A stretch of 64,000 bases of DNA from Dactylorhiza incarnata (GCA_033032865.1 JAWHQI010000737.1:1-64000); one strand, 5' to 3'. Counted from the first letter of the stretch, positions 1 to 11,079 are shown. Made by a program: numbers and translations. The notes: a model not told the origin generated them from the sequence alone.

Positions 1-307
1 ATTGCCACTTTCCGTTCATCGTCCACTCATGATCCTCATGTCCCGTGTTCGTTCCGTTGATGCCAAAAATGCCACCAATTCCACGCCGCGCGAACTGAAG
101 TGTGGGGGTGTTGCAGAGCGGACGGTTACTTCGGGTCACGAATGAACAAGCGGGAAAGGTGGTAACCGGTGCGCCTAGGGATCCTTGCACCCACGAAGCG
201 CCGATGGATTAGCTCCCTCCCACGGCGCATCGGGATCCGCGATCAGAGGGAGCGCGCTTTCATCGGAGGTAAAAAAGGGGTGTTTCTCCACCCGAGCGGC
301 AAAAGAT

Positions 308-425
308 GGGTGCAACACGAGGACTTCCCAGGAGATCACCCATCCCAGTACTACTCTCGCCCAAGCACGCTTAACTGCGGAGTTCTGATGGGATCCGGTG
401 CTCTAGTGCTGGTATGGTCGCACAC
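308..425 (-). rRNA. 5S rRNA: 5S rRNA gene, type A, unit 1
   Basis: Encodes the 5S RNA of the large ribosomal subunit, transcribed by RNA polymerase III. The 118-bp gene reads, from 425 down to 308, GTGTGCGACC ... GTTGCACCC and carries the plant A box (RNA about 50-64), intermediate element (67-72) and C box (80-97). The ends pair as helix I except for one U-C opposition at RNA position 2, which is present throughout the array. Compared with the array consensus this copy has one change, C to T at RNA position 91 (base 335) in the C box. A C-box change could weaken TFIIIA binding; expression cannot be judged from sequence. Confidence 0.95.
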
Positions 426-831
426 GTTAGAATTCTCCGACACTTTCTCTTTATGCCACTCGCCCCGAGGTGCGCTCTTCAAGCATGCGGGCTCCGTTTC
501 AAATCAGATTAAGCAATTTTCGACGAAAATTTGGTCGACGGGCAACGGCCTGCTCGCCACGCCGCCCGGCTCTCCGCGGGGACCCCAGAGTGGGGATGCG
601 GCTTTGATTTCGGGCGTGAGCGCGAAGTTATGTCTGCTTATGAGGCTTAGGACGCAGCGGCGCGTCTGACGCAGCCGCGCAAGCGGCGCCCGGTGATACG
701 CGGCCGTACGAGGTGCCTCGGCATCAGCGTGGCGCCTCGGGATCAGTGCGGCGCCTCGGGATCAGCGGCCGGAGAGAGCGCGCGCTCGCCGCCGGTAAAA
801 AGTGGAGTTTCTGCACCGGGCGGCAAAAGTT
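426..831. other. Short (A-B) spacer, first example; no gene
   Basis: The stretch between each A gene and the next B gene to its right (about 425 bp in four-subrepeat units, 406 bp here). Seen from the minus strand it is upstream of A and downstream of B. It holds the A promoter motif next to the A gene, a GC-rich middle, the 19-bp subrepeats (718-772 here) and the B terminator runs. The open frames through it have no recognisable domain and merely follow the repeat. Confidence 0.8.
718..772. repeat. 19-bp subrepeats, three copies (first unit)
   Basis: A GC-rich 19-bp motif with core GCGCCTCGGGATCAG is repeated in tandem just downstream (minus strand) of every B gene. Three copies occur here and in the second unit, four in most units, five near 27050 and 31430, and six near 20307, 41346, 45735, 50123 and 63351. 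Each extra copy lengthens the unit by 19 bp. Confidence 0.9.
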
Positions 832-949
832 GGGTGCAACACGAGGACTTCCCAGGAGGTCACCCATCCCAGTACTACTCTCGCCCAAGCACGCTTAACT
901 GCGGAGTTCTGATGGGATCCGGTGCTCTAGTGCTGGTATGGTCGCACAC
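832..949 (-). rRNA. 5S rRNA: 5S rRNA gene, type B, unit 1
   Basis: Full-length 118-bp copy matching the array consensus. Its upstream sequence (right of 949) starts GTTTGGATGAG on the + strand, which defines type B; type A genes have GTTAGAATTC there. Three 19-bp subrepeats lie downstream. Because coding sequence, -30 motif, C at -1 and terminators are all intact, this is a good candidate for an active gene. Confidence 0.96.
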
Positions 950-1738
950 GTTTGGATGAGTGCACGATATGACCTTATGGAGCTCGCGAGAAGGGTTGGA
1001 GAAATCCTATGCATCAGGTCACATCATATGTTTAGCGTGGCCATCAGATGGCTTATCTTCTTTACTCGCCGCACTCTCAGTCAGGTAATCAGCTTGTCCT
1101 GAGAGGCCGTAACCTCGGCTAGCACGGGGTCGAAGCCGTCGTTTCTCATAGGCTTTTCTGGACAATTGGAAGGGTTTTTAGAATTCTTCGGTGACATATC
1201 CATAAGGACGAAATTGCCGAAAGAGAAAAACCGCGATAACCTTTAAACGGAGTTGAATCTGGCCGATTTGAGAGCGCGGTATGATGTCGAATGGGTTCCT
1301 AGTGTTCGCCAATGGATGGGCATCGCCGAGACCTTCCCGAAAACATATTGTGGGCGAAAATCAGACGATCGGATCAAAAGTTATGGCCATTTGAAGTTTG
1401 CGTGCGTTTTTGAACTAAACCACGCATCTTCATTGCCACTTTCCGTTCATCGTCCACTCATGATCCTCATGTCCCGTGTTCGTTCCGTTGATGCCAAAAA
1501 TGCCACCAATTCCACGCCGCGCGAACTGAAGTGTGGGGGTGTTGCAGAGCGGACGGTTACTTCGGGTCACGAATGAACAAGCGGGAAAGGTGGTAACCGG
1601 TGCGCCTAGGGATCCTTGCTCCCATGAAGCGCCGATGGATTAGCTCCCTCCCACGGCGCATCGGGATCCGCGATCAGAGGGAGCGCGCTTTCATCGGCGG
1701 TAAAAAAGGGGTGTTTCTCCACCCGAGCGGCAAAAGAT
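950..1738. other. Long (B-A) spacer, first example; no gene
   Basis: The 789-bp stretch between each B gene and the next A gene to its right, well conserved across the array. From the minus strand it is upstream of B and downstream of A. It contains the B promoter motif at its left end and the A terminators at its right end. I looked for tRNA, U6, 7SL and other small RNA signatures and saw none. Recurring open frames of 63, 66 and 107 codons share no known motif and are broken in single units by point changes. The retrotransposon entered a spacer of this type. Confidence 0.8.
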
Positions 1739-1856
1739 GGGTGCAACACGAGGACTTCCCAGGAGGTCACCCATCCCAGTACTACTCTCGCCCAAGCACG
1801 CTTAACTGCGGAGTTCTGATAAGATCCGGTGCTCTAGTGCTGGTATGGTCGCACAC
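1739..1856 (-). rRNA. 5S rRNA: 5S rRNA gene, type A, unit 2
   Basis: Full length. Two adjacent changes at RNA positions 35 and 36 (bases 1822 and 1821) alter the otherwise invariant GGATCCCATC stretch of the helix III/loop C region, so this copy may encode a variant or be silent. Confidence 0.94.
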
Positions 1857-2262
1857 GTTAGAATTCTCCGACACTTTCTCTTTATGCCACTCGCCCCGAG
1901 GTGCGCTCTTCAAGCATGCGGGCTCCGTTTCAAATCAGATTAAGCAATTTTCGACGAAAATTTGGTCGACGGGCAACGGCCTGCTCGCCACGCCGCCCGG
2001 CTCTCCGCGGGGACCCCAGAGTGGGGATGCGGCTTTGATTTCGGGCGTGAGCGCGAAGTTATGTCTGCTTATGAGGCTTAGGACGCAGCGGCGCGTCTGA
2101 CGCAGCCGCGCAAGCGGCGCCCGATGATACGCGGCCGTAGGAGGTGCCTCGGCATCAGCATGGCGCCTCGGGATCAGTGCGGCGCCTCGGGATCAGCGGC
2201 CGGAGAGAGCGCGCGCTCGCCGCCGGTAAAAAGTGGAGTTTCTGCACCGGGCGGCAAAAGTT

Positions 2263-2380
2263 GGGTGCAACACGAGGACTTCCCAGGAGGTCACCCATCC
2301 CAGTACTACTCTCGCCAAAGCACGCTTAACTGCGGAGTTCTGATGGGATCCGGTGCTCTAGTGCTGGTATGGTCGCACAC
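2263..2380 (-). rRNA. 5S rRNA: 5S rRNA gene, type B, unit 2
   Basis: Full length with one substitution at RNA position 64 (base 2317), the edge of the A box. Three subrepeats follow downstream, as in unit 1, giving the 1431-bp unit length. Confidence 0.95.
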
Positions 2381-3169
2381 GTTTGGATGAGTGCACGATA
2401 TGACCTTATGGAGCTCGCGAGAAGGGTTGGAGAAATCCTATGCATCAGGTCACATCATATGTTTAGCGTGGCCATCAGATGGCTTATCTTCTTTACTCGC
2501 CGCACTCTCAGTCAGGTAATCAGCTTGTCCTGAGAGGCCGTAACCTCGGCTAGCACGGGGTCGAAGCCGTCGTTTCTCATAGGCTTTTCTGGACAATTGG
2601 AAGGGTTTTTAGAATTCTTCGGTGACATATCCATAAGGACGAAATTGCCGAAAGAGAAAAACCGCGATAACCTTTAAACGGAGTTGAATCTGGCCGATTT
2701 GAGAGCGCGGTATGATGTCGAATGGGTTCCCAGTGTTCGCCAATGGATGGGCATCGCCGAGACCTTCCCGCAAACATATTGTGGGCGAAAATCAGACGAT
2801 CGGATCAAAAGTTATGGCCATTTGAAGTTTGCGTGCGTTTTTGAACTAAACCACGCATCTTCATTGCCACTTTCCGTTCATCGTCCACTCATGATCCTCA
2901 TGTCCCGTGTTCGTTCCGTTGATGCCAAAAATGCCACCAATTCCACGCCGCGCGAACTGAATTGTGGGGGTGTTGCAGAGCGGACGGTTACTTTGGGTCA
3001 CGAATGAACAAGCGGGAAAGGTGGTAACCGGTGCGCCTAGGGATCCTTGCACCCATGAAGCGCCGATGGATTAGCTCCCTCCCACGGCGCATCGGGATCC
3101 GCGATCAGAGGGAGCGCGCTTTCATCGGAGGTAAAAAGGGGGTGTTTCTCCACCCGAGCGGCAAAAGAT

Positions 3170-3287
3170 GGGTGCAACACGAGGACTTCCCAGGAGGTCA
3201 CCCATCCCAGTACTACTCTCGCCCAAGCACGCTTAACTGCGGAGTTCTGATGGGATCCGGTGCTCTAGTGCTGGTATGGTCGCACAC
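3170..3287 (-). rRNA. 5S rRNA: 5S rRNA gene, type A, unit 3
   Basis: Consensus-identical full-length copy with intact CATAAAG and terminators. Confidence 0.96.
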
Positions 3288-3712
3288 GTTAGAATTCTCC
3301 GACACTTTCTCTTTATGCCACTCGCCCTGAGGTGCGCTCTTCCAGCATGCGGGCTCCGTTTCAAATCAGATTAAGCAATTTTCGATGAAAATTTGGTCGA
3401 CGGGCAACAGCCTGCTCGCCACGCCGCCTGGCTCTCCGCGAGGACCCCAGAGTGGGGATGCGGCTTTGATTTCGGGCGTGAGCGCGAAGTTATGTCTGCT
3501 TATGAGGCTTAGGACGCAGCGGCGCGTCTGACGCAGCCGCGCAAGCGGCGCCCGGTGATACGCGGCCGTAGGAGGTGCCTCGGCATCAGCGTGGCGCCTC
3601 GGGATCAGCGCGACGCCTCGGGATCAGTGCGGCGCCTCGGGATCAGCGGCCGGAGAGAGTGCGCGCTCGCCGCCAGTAAAAAGTGGAGTTTCTGCACCGG
3701 GCGGCAAAAGTT

Positions 3713-3830
3713 GGGTGCAACACGAGGACTTCCCAGGAGGTCACCCATCCCAGTACTACTCTCGCCCAAGCATGCTTAACTGCGGAGTTCTGATGGGATC
3801 CGGTGCTCTAGTGCTGGTATAGTCGCACAC
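3713..3830 (-). rRNA. 5S rRNA: 5S rRNA gene, type B, unit 3
   Basis: Full length with two substitutions, at RNA position 58 inside the A box (base 3773) and position 10 (base 3821). From this unit on four 19-bp subrepeats are the norm. Confidence 0.94.
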
Positions 3831-4582
3831 GTTTGGATGAGTGCACGATATGACCTTATGGAGCTCGCGAGAAGGGTTGGAGAAATCCTATGCATCAGGT
3901 CACAACATATGTTTAGCGTGGCCATCAGATGGCTTATCTTCTTTACTCGCCGCACTCTCAGTCAGGTAATCAGCTTGTCCTGAGAGGCCGTAACCTCGGC
4001 TAGCATGGGGTCGAAGCCGTCGTTTCTCATAGGCTTTTCTGGACAATTGGAAGGGTTTTTAGAATTCTTCGGTGACATATCCATAAGGACGAAATTGCCG
4101 AAAGAGAAAAACCGCTATAACCTTTAAACGGAGTTGAATCTGGCCGATTTGAGAGCGCGGTATGATGTCGAACGGGTTCCCAGTGTTCGCCAATGGATGG
4201 GCATCGCCGAGACCTTCCCGCAAACATATTGTGGGCGAAAATCAGACGATCGGATCAAAAGTTATGGACATTTGAAGTTTGCATGCGTTTTTGAACTAAA
4301 CCACGCATCTTCATTGCCACTTTCCGTTCATCGTCCACTCATGATCCTCATGTCCCGTGTTCGTTCCGTTGATGCCAAAAATGCCACCAATTCCACGCCG
4401 CGCGAACTGAAGTGTGGGGGTGTTGCAGAGCGGACGGTTACTTCGGGTCACGAATGAACAAGCGGGAAAGGTGGTAACCGGTGCGCCTAGGGATCCTTGC
4501 ACCCATGAAGCGCCGATGGATTAGCTCCCTCCCACGGCGCATCGGGATCCGCGATCAGAGGGAGCGCGCTTTCATCGGAGGT

Positions 4583-4616
4583 AAAAAAGGGGTGTTTCTC
4601 CACCCGAGCGGTAAAA
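4583..4616 (-). terminator. Type A pol III terminators (example)
   Basis: On the minus strand the A gene ends in GCACCC, followed by ATC and then TTTT (4616-4613), with a second run of six T about 30 bases further on (4588-4583). Runs of four or more T on the coding strand are the pol III stop signal, so there is a first stop and a back-up. The longer run is five to seven T in other units. Confidence 0.75.
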
Positions 4617-4619
4617 GAT

Positions 4620-4737
4620 GGGTGCAACACGAGGACTTCCCAGGAGGTCACCCATCCCAGTACTACTCTCGCCCAAGCACGCTTAACTGCGGAGTTCTGA
4701 TGGGATCCGGTGCTCTAGTGCTGGTATGGTCGCACAC
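4620..4737 (-). rRNA. 5S rRNA: 5S rRNA gene, type A, unit 4
   Basis: Consensus-identical. Used above as the example for the type A promoter and terminators. Confidence 0.96.
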
Positions 4738-4767
4738 GTTAGAATTCTCCGACACTTTCTCTTTATG
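4738..4767 (-). promoter_or_regulatory. Type A 5S upstream promoter element (example)
   Basis: Read on the minus strand, the bases before the A gene carry CATAAAG at -30 to -24 and a C at -1. Plant 5S genes are known to use a TATA-like motif near -28 and C at -1 besides the internal promoter. The same arrangement lies next to nearly every A gene. The exceptions are the chimeric gene at 21391 and the truncated copy at 38297. Confidence 0.7.
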
Positions 4768-5127
4768 CCACTCGCCCCGAGGTGCGCTCTTCCAGCATGC
4801 GGGCTCCGTTTCAAATCAGATTAAGCAATTTTCGACGAAAATTTGGTCGACGGGCAACGGCCTGCTCGCCACGCCGCCCGGCTCTCCGCGGGGACCCCAG
4901 AGTGGGGATGCGGCTTTGATTTCAGGCGTGAGCGCGAAGTTATGTCTGCTTATGAGGCTTAGGACGCAGCGGCGCGTCTGACGCAGCCGCGCAAGCGGCG
5001 CCCGGTGATACGCGGCCGTAGGAGGTGCCTCGGCATCAGCGTGGCGCCTCGGGATCAGCGCGGCGCCTCAGGATCAGTGCGGCGCCTCGGGATCAGCGGC
5101 CGGAGAGAGTGCGCGCTCGCCGCGGGT

Positions 5128-5159
5128 AAAAAGTGGAGTTTCTGCACCGGGCGGCAAAA
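5128..5159 (-). terminator. Type B pol III terminators (example)
   Basis: On the minus strand GCACCC is followed by AAC and TTTT (5159-5156), then by a back-up run of five T (5132-5128). The downstream flank of B resembles that of A (terminator, CACC and CGGC blocks in the same order), so the two gene types share 3' flanks but not 5' flanks. Confidence 0.75.
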
Positions 5160-5162
5160 GTT

Positions 5163-5280
5163 GGGTGCAACACGAGGACTTCCCAGGAGGTCACCCATCC
5201 CAGTACTACTCTTGCCCAAGCACGCTTAACTGCGGAGTTCTGATGGGATCCGGTGCTCTAGTGCTGGTATGGTCGCACAC
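5163..5280 (-). rRNA. 5S rRNA: 5S rRNA gene, type B, unit 4
   Basis: Full length with one substitution at RNA position 68 (base 5213), inside the intermediate element. Used above as the type B flank example. Confidence 0.95.
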
Positions 5281-5310
5281 GTTTGGATGAGTGCACGATA
5301 TGACCTTATG
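5281..5310 (-). promoter_or_regulatory. Type B 5S upstream promoter element (example)
   Basis: On the minus strand the B upstream region has CATAAGG at -30 to -24 and C at -1, in the same register as CATAAAG in type A although the surrounding spacer is unrelated. Shared position and motif in two different contexts argue that it is functional. The B gene at 41523 has a change in this motif (CATATGG) and the one at 34490 has lost the C at -1. Confidence 0.7.
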
Positions 5311-6069
5311 GAGCTCGCGAGAAGGGTTGGAGAAATCCTATGCATCAGGTCACAACATATGTTTAGCGTGGCCATCAGATGGCTTATCTTCTTTACTCGC
5401 CGCACTCTCAGTCAGGTAATCAGCTTGTCCTGAGAGGCCGTAACCTCGGCTAGCACGGGGTCGAAGCCGTCGTTACTCATAGGCTTTTCTGGACAATTGG
5501 AAGGGTTTTTAGAATTCTTCGGTGACATATCCATAAGGACGAAATTGCCGAAAGAGAAAAACCGCGATAACCTTTAAACGGAGTTGAATCTGGCCGATTT
5601 GAGAGCGCGGTATGATGTCGAACGGGTTCCCACTATTCGCCAATGGATGGGCATCGCCGAGACCTTCCCGAAAACATATTGTGGGCGAAAATCAGACGAT
5701 CGGATCAAAAGTTATGGCCATTTGAAGTTTGCTTGCGTTTTTGAACTAAACCACGCATCTTCATTGCCACTTTCCGTTCATCGTCCACTCATGATCCTCA
5801 TGTCCCGTGTGCGTTCCGTTGATGCCAAAAATGCCACCAATTCCACGCCGCGCGAACTGAAGTGTGGGGGTGTTGCAGAGCGAACGGTTACTTCGGGTCA
5901 CGAATGAACAAGCGGGAAAGGTGGTAACCGGTGCGCCTAGGGATCCTTGCACCCATGAAGCGCCGATGGATTAGCTCCCTCCCACGGCGCATCGGGATCC
6001 GCGATCAGAGGGAGCGCGCTTTCATCGGAGGTAAAAAAGGGGTGTTTCTCCACCCGAGCGGCAAAAGAT

Positions 6070-6187
6070 GGGTGCAACACGAGGACTTCCCAGGAGGTCA
6101 TCCATCCCAGTACTACTCTCGCCCAAGCACGCTTAACTGCGGAGTTCTGATGGGATCCGGTGCTCTTGTGCTGGTATGGTCGCACAC
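6070..6187 (-). rRNA. 5S rRNA: 5S rRNA gene, type A, unit 5
   Basis: Full length with changes at RNA position 87 in the C box (base 6101) and position 21 (base 6167). The position-21 A is a marker that recurs in A genes at 8969, 11869, 14768, 15553 and 22298. Confidence 0.95.
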
Positions 6188-6612
6188 GTTAGAATTCTCC
6201 GACACTTTCTCTTTATGCCACTCGCCCCGAGGTGCGCTCTTCCAGCATGCGGGCTCCGTTTCAAATCAGATTAAGCAATTTTCGACGAAAATTTGGTCGA
6301 CGGGCAACGGCCTGCTCGCCACGCCGCCCGGCTCTCCGCGGGGACCCCAGAGTGGGGATGCGGATTTGATTTCGGGCGTGAGCGTGAAGTTATGTCTGCT
6401 TATGAGGCTTAGGACGCAGCGGCGCGTCTGACGCAGCCGCGCAAGCGGCGCCAGGTGATACGCGGTCGTAGGAGGTGCCTCGGCATCAGCGTGGCGCCTC
6501 GGGATCAGCGCGGCGCCTCGGGATCAGTGCGGCGCCTCGGGATCAGCGGCCGGAGAGAGTGCGCGCTCGCCGCGGGTAAAAAGTGGAGTTTCTGCACCGG
6601 GCGGCAAAAGTT

Positions 6613-6730
6613 GGGTGCAACACGAGGACTTCCCAGGAGGTCACCCATCCCAGTACTACTCTCGCCCAAGCACGCTTAACTGCGGAGTTCTTATGGGATC
6701 CGGTGCTCTAGTGCTGGTATGGTCGCACAC
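6613..6730 (-). rRNA. 5S rRNA: 5S rRNA gene, type B, unit 5
   Basis: Full length with one change at RNA position 39 (base 6692), next to loop C. Confidence 0.95.
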
Positions 6731-7518
6731 GTTTGGATGAGTGCACGATATGACCTTATGGAGCTCGCGAGAAGGGTTGGAGAAATCCTATGCATCAGGT
6801 CACAACATATGTTTAGCGTGACCATCAGATGGCTTATCTTCTTTACTCGCCGCACTCTCAGTCAGGTAATCAGCTTGTCCTGAGAGGCCGTAACCTCGGC
6901 TAGCACGGGGTCGAAGCCGTCGTTTCTCATAGGCTTTTCTGGACAATTGGAAGGGTTTTTAGAATTCTTCGGTGACATATCCATAAGGACGAAATTGCCG
7001 AAAGAGAAAAACCGCGATAACCTTTAAACGGAGTTGAATCTGGCCGATTTGAGAGCACGGTATGATGTCGAGCGGGTTCCCACTGTTCGCCAATGGATGG
7101 GCATCGCCGAGACCTTCCCGAAAACATATTGTGGGCGAAAATCAGACGATCGGATCAAAAGTTATGGTCATTTGAAGTTTGCGTGCGTTTTGAACTAAAC
7201 CACGCATCTTCATTGCCACTTTCCGTTCATCGTCCACTCATGATCCTCATGTCCCGTGTTCGTTCCGTTGATGCCAAAAATGCCACCAATTCCACGTCGC
7301 GCGAACTGAAGTGTGGGGGTGTTGCAGAGCGGACGGTTACTTCGGGTCACGAATGAACAAGCGGGAAAGGTGGTAACCGGTGCGCCTAGGGATCCTTGCA
7401 CCCATGAAGCGCCGATGGATTAGCTCCCTCCCACGGCGCATCGGGATCCGCGATCAGAGGGAGCGCGCTTTCATCGGAGGTAAAAAAGGGGTGTTTCTCC
7501 ACCCGAGCGGCAAAAGAT

Positions 7519-7636
7519 GGGTGCAACACGAGGACTTCCCAGGAGGTCACCCATCCGAGTACTACTCTCGCCCAAGCACGCTTAACTGCGGAGTTCTGAT
7601 GGGATCCGGTGCTCTAGTGCTGGTATGGTCGCACAC
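7519..7636 (-). rRNA. 5S rRNA: 5S rRNA gene, type A, unit 6
   Basis: Full length with one change at RNA position 80 (base 7557), first base of the C box. The same variant is found at 17002 and 23747, which points to a shared origin by block duplication or exchange. Confidence 0.95.
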
Positions 7637-8061
7637 GTTAGAATTCTCTGACACTTTCTCTTTATGCCACTCGCCCGGAGGTGCGCTCTTCCAGCATGCG
7701 GGCTCCGTTTCAAATCAGATTAAGCAATTTTCGACGAAAATTTGGTCGACGGGCAACGGCCTGGTCGCCACGCCGCCCGGCTCTCCGCGGGGACCCCAGA
7801 GTGGGGATGCGGCTTTGATTTCGGGCGTGAGCGCGAAGTTATGTCTGCTTATGAGGCTTAGGACGCAGCGGCGCGTCTGACGCAGCCGCGCAAGCGGCGC
7901 CCGGTGATACGCGGCCGTAGGAGGTGCCTCGGCATCAGCATGGCGCCTCGGGATCAGCGCGGCGCCTCGGGATCAGTGCGGCGCCTCGGGATCAGCGGCC
8001 GGAGAGAGTGCGCGCTCGCCGCGGGTAAAAAGTGGAGTTTCTGCACCGGGCGACAAAAGTT

Positions 8062-8179
8062 GGGTGCAACACGAGGACTTCCCAGGAGGTCACCCATCCC
8101 AGTACTACTCTCGCCCAAGCACGCTTAACTGCGGAGTTCTGATGGGATCCGGTGCTCTAGTGCTGGTATGGTCGCACAT
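8062..8179 (-). rRNA. 5S rRNA: 5S rRNA gene, type B, unit 6
   Basis: Full length but the first transcribed base is A instead of G (base 8179). The -1 C and -30 motif are unchanged. Confidence 0.94.
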
Positions 8180-8968
8180 GTTTGGATGAGTGCACGATAT
8201 GACCTTATGGAGCTCGCGAGAAGGGTTGGAGAAATCCTATGCATCAGGTCACAACATATGTTTAGCGTGGCCATCAGATGGCTTATCTTCTTTACTCGCC
8301 GCACTCTCAGTCAGGTAATCAGCTTGTCCTGAGAGGCCGTAACCTCGGCTAGCACGGGGTCGAAGCCGTCGTTACTCATAGGCTTTTCTGGACAATTGGA
8401 AGGGTTTTTAGAATTCTTCGGTGACATATCCATAAGGACGAAATTGCCGAAAGAGAAAAACCGCGATAACCTTTAAACGGAGTTGAATCTGGCCGATTTG
8501 AGAGCGCGGTATGATGTCGAACGGGTTCCCACTGTTCGCCAATGGATGGGCATCGTCGAGACCTTCCCGAAAACATATTGTGGGCGAAAATCAGACGATC
8601 GGATCAAAAGTTATGGCCATTTGAAGTTTGCGTGCGTTTTTGAACTAAACCACGCATCTTCATTGCCACTTTCCGTTCATCGTCCACTCATGATCCTCAT
8701 GTCCCGTGTTCGTTCCGTTGATGCCAAAAATGTCACCAATTCCACGCCGCGCGAACTGAAATGTGGGGGTGTTGCAGAGCGGACGGTTACTTCGGGTCAC
8801 GAATGAACAAGCGGGAAAGGTGTTAACCGGTGCGCCTAGGGATCCTTGCACCCATGAAGCGCCGATGGATTAGCTCCCTTCCACGGTGCATCGGGATCCG
8901 CGATCAGAGGGAGCGCGCTTTCATCGGGGGTAAAAAAGGGGTGTTTCTCCACCCGAGCGGCAAAGGAT

Positions 8969-9086
8969 GGGTGCAACACGAGGACTTCCCAGGAGGTCAC
9001 CCATCCCAGTACTACTCTCGCCCAAGCATGCTTAACTGCGGAGTTCTGATGGGATCCGGTGCTCTTGTGCTGGTATGGTTGCACAC
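8969..9086 (-). rRNA. 5S rRNA: 5S rRNA gene, type A, unit 7
   Basis: Full length with three changes, at RNA positions 58 (A box, base 9029), 21 (base 9066) and 7 in helix I (base 9080). Confidence 0.94.
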
Positions 9087-9511
9087 GTTAGAATTCTCCG
9101 ACACTTTCTCTTTATGCCACTCGCCCCGAGGTGCGCTCTTCCAGCATACGGGCTCCGTTTCAAATCAGATTAAGCAATTTTCGACGAAAATTTGGTCGAC
9201 GGGCAACGGCCTGCTCGCCACGCCGCCCGGCTCTCCGCGGGGACCCCAGAGTGGGGATGCGGCTTTTATTTCGGGCGTGAGCGCGAAGTTATGTCTGCTT
9301 ATGAGGCTTAGGACGCAGCGGCGCGTCTGACGCAGCCGCGCAAGCGGCGCCCGGTGATACGCGGCCGTAGGAGGTGCCTCGGCATCAGCGTGGTGCCTCG
9401 GGATCAGCGCGGCGCCTCGGGATCAGTGCGGCGCCTCGGGATCAGCGGCCGGAGAGAGTGCGCGCTCGCCGCGGGTAAAAAGTGGAGTTTCTGCACCGGG
9501 AGGCAAAAGTT

Positions 9512-9629
9512 GGGTGCAACACGAGGACTTCCCAGGAGGTCACCCATCCCAGTACAACTCTCGCCCAAGCACGCTTAACTGCGGAGTTCTGATGGGATCC
9601 GGTGCTCTAGTGCTGGTATGGTCGCACAC
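9512..9629 (-). rRNA. 5S rRNA: 5S rRNA gene, type B, unit 7
   Basis: Full length with one change at RNA position 74 (base 9556), between the intermediate element and C box. Confidence 0.95.
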
Positions 9630-10418
9630 GTTTGGATGAGTGCACGATATGACCTTATGGAGCTCGCGAGAAGGGTTGGAGAAATCCTATGCATCAGGTC
9701 ACAACATATGTTTAGCGTGGCCATCAGATGGCTTATCTTCTTTACTCGCCGCACTCTCAGTCAGGTAATCAGCTTGTCCTGAGAGGCCGTAACCTCGGCT
9801 AGCACGGGGTCGAAGCCGTCGTTTCTCATAGGCTTTTCTGGACAATTGGAAGGGTTTTTAGAATTCTTCGGTGACATATCCATAAGGACGAAATTGCCGA
9901 AAGAGAAAAACCGCGATAACCTTTAAACGGAGTTGAATCTGGCCGATTTGAGAGCGCGGTATGATGTCGAGCGGGTTCCCACTGTTCGCCAATGGATGGG
10001 CATCGCCGAGACCTTCCCGAAAACATATTGTGGGCGAAAATCAGACGATCGGATCAAAAGTTATGGCCATTTGAAGTTTGCGTGCGTTTTTGAACTAAAC
10101 CACGCATCTTCATTGCCACTTTCCGTTCATCGTCCACTCATGATCCTCATGTCCCGTGTTCGTTCCGTTGATGCCAAAAATGCCACCAATTCCACGCCGC
10201 GCGAACTGAAGTGTGGGGGTGTTGCAGAGCGGACGGTTACTTCGGGTCACGAATGAACAAGCGGGAAAGGTGGTAACCGGTGCGCCTAGGGATCCTTGCA
10301 CCCATGAAGCGCCGATGGATTAGCTCCCTCCCACGGCGCATCGGGATCCGCGATCAGAGGGAGCGCGCTTTCATCGGAGGTAAAAAAGGGGTGTTTCTCC
10401 ACCCGAGCGGCAAAAGAT

Positions 10419-10536
10419 GGGTGCAACACGAGGACTTCCCAGGAGGTCACCCATCCCAGTACTACTCTCGCCCAAGCACGCTTAACTGCGGAGTTCTGAT
10501 GGGATCCGGTGCTCTAGTGCTGGTATGGTCGCACAC
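10419..10536 (-). rRNA. 5S rRNA: 5S rRNA gene, type A, unit 8
   Basis: Consensus-identical. Its flanks share spacer markers with the units at 7519 and 13318, 2900 bp away on either side. Confidence 0.96.
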
Positions 10537-10961
10537 GTTAGAATTCTCCGACACTTTCTCTTTATGCCACTCGCCCGGAGGTGCGCTCTTCCAGCATGCG
10601 GGCTCCGTTTCAAATCAGATTAAGCAATTTTCGACGAAAATTTGGTCGACGGGCAACGGCCTGGTCGCCACGCCGCCCGGCTCTCCGCGGGGACCCCAGA
10701 GTGGGGATGCGGCTTTGATTTCGGGCGTGAGCGCGAAGTTATGTCTGCTTATGAGGCTTAGGACGCAGCGGCGCGTCTGACGCAGCCGCGCAAGCGGCGC
10801 CCGGTGATACGCGGCCGTAGGAGGTGCCTCGGCATCAGCGTGGCGCCTCGGGATCAGCGCGGCGCCTCTGGATCAGTGCGGCGCCTCGGGATCAGCGGCC
10901 GGAGAGAGTGCGCGCTCGCCGCGGGTAAAAAGTGGAGTTTCTGCACCGGGCGGCAAAAGTT

Positions 10962-11079
10962 GGGTGCAACACGAGGACTTCCTAGGAGGTCACCCATCCC
11001 AGTACTACTCTCGCCCAAGCACGCTTAACTGCGGAGTTCTGATGGGATCCGGTGCTCTAGTGCTGGTATGGTCGCACAC
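10962..11079 (-). rRNA. 5S rRNA: 5S rRNA gene, type B, unit 8
   Basis: Full length with one change at RNA position 97 (base 10983), last base of the C box, shared with the B gene at 13861. Confidence 0.95.

Noticed and set aside
169..669. Recurring open frame of 166 codons (and related 74-, 88- and 107-codon frames) in every unit as a conserved protein gene
   Set aside because: It runs straight through the 5S gene on the opposite strand, starts with GTG or other non-ATG codons, has no known domain, and is truncated or shifted in several units. It recurs only because the DNA repeats.
718..772. CRISPR array
   Set aside because: The 19-bp repeats are directly adjacent with no spacers, and the context is plant 5S rDNA.
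950..1738. Hidden tRNA, U6, 7SL or spliced-leader RNA linked to 5S in the long spacer
   Set aside because: Linked small RNA genes are known in some eukaryotes, so I looked for tRNA B boxes, U6 start and box motifs and 7SL features, and saw none on either strand.
2577..2777. Minus-strand frames of 63, 66 and 82 codons in the long spacer as small proteins
   Set aside because: No domain or signal peptide. Substitutions between units do not avoid amino-acid changes, and single-base indels in spacers break them. Consistent with neutral spacer.
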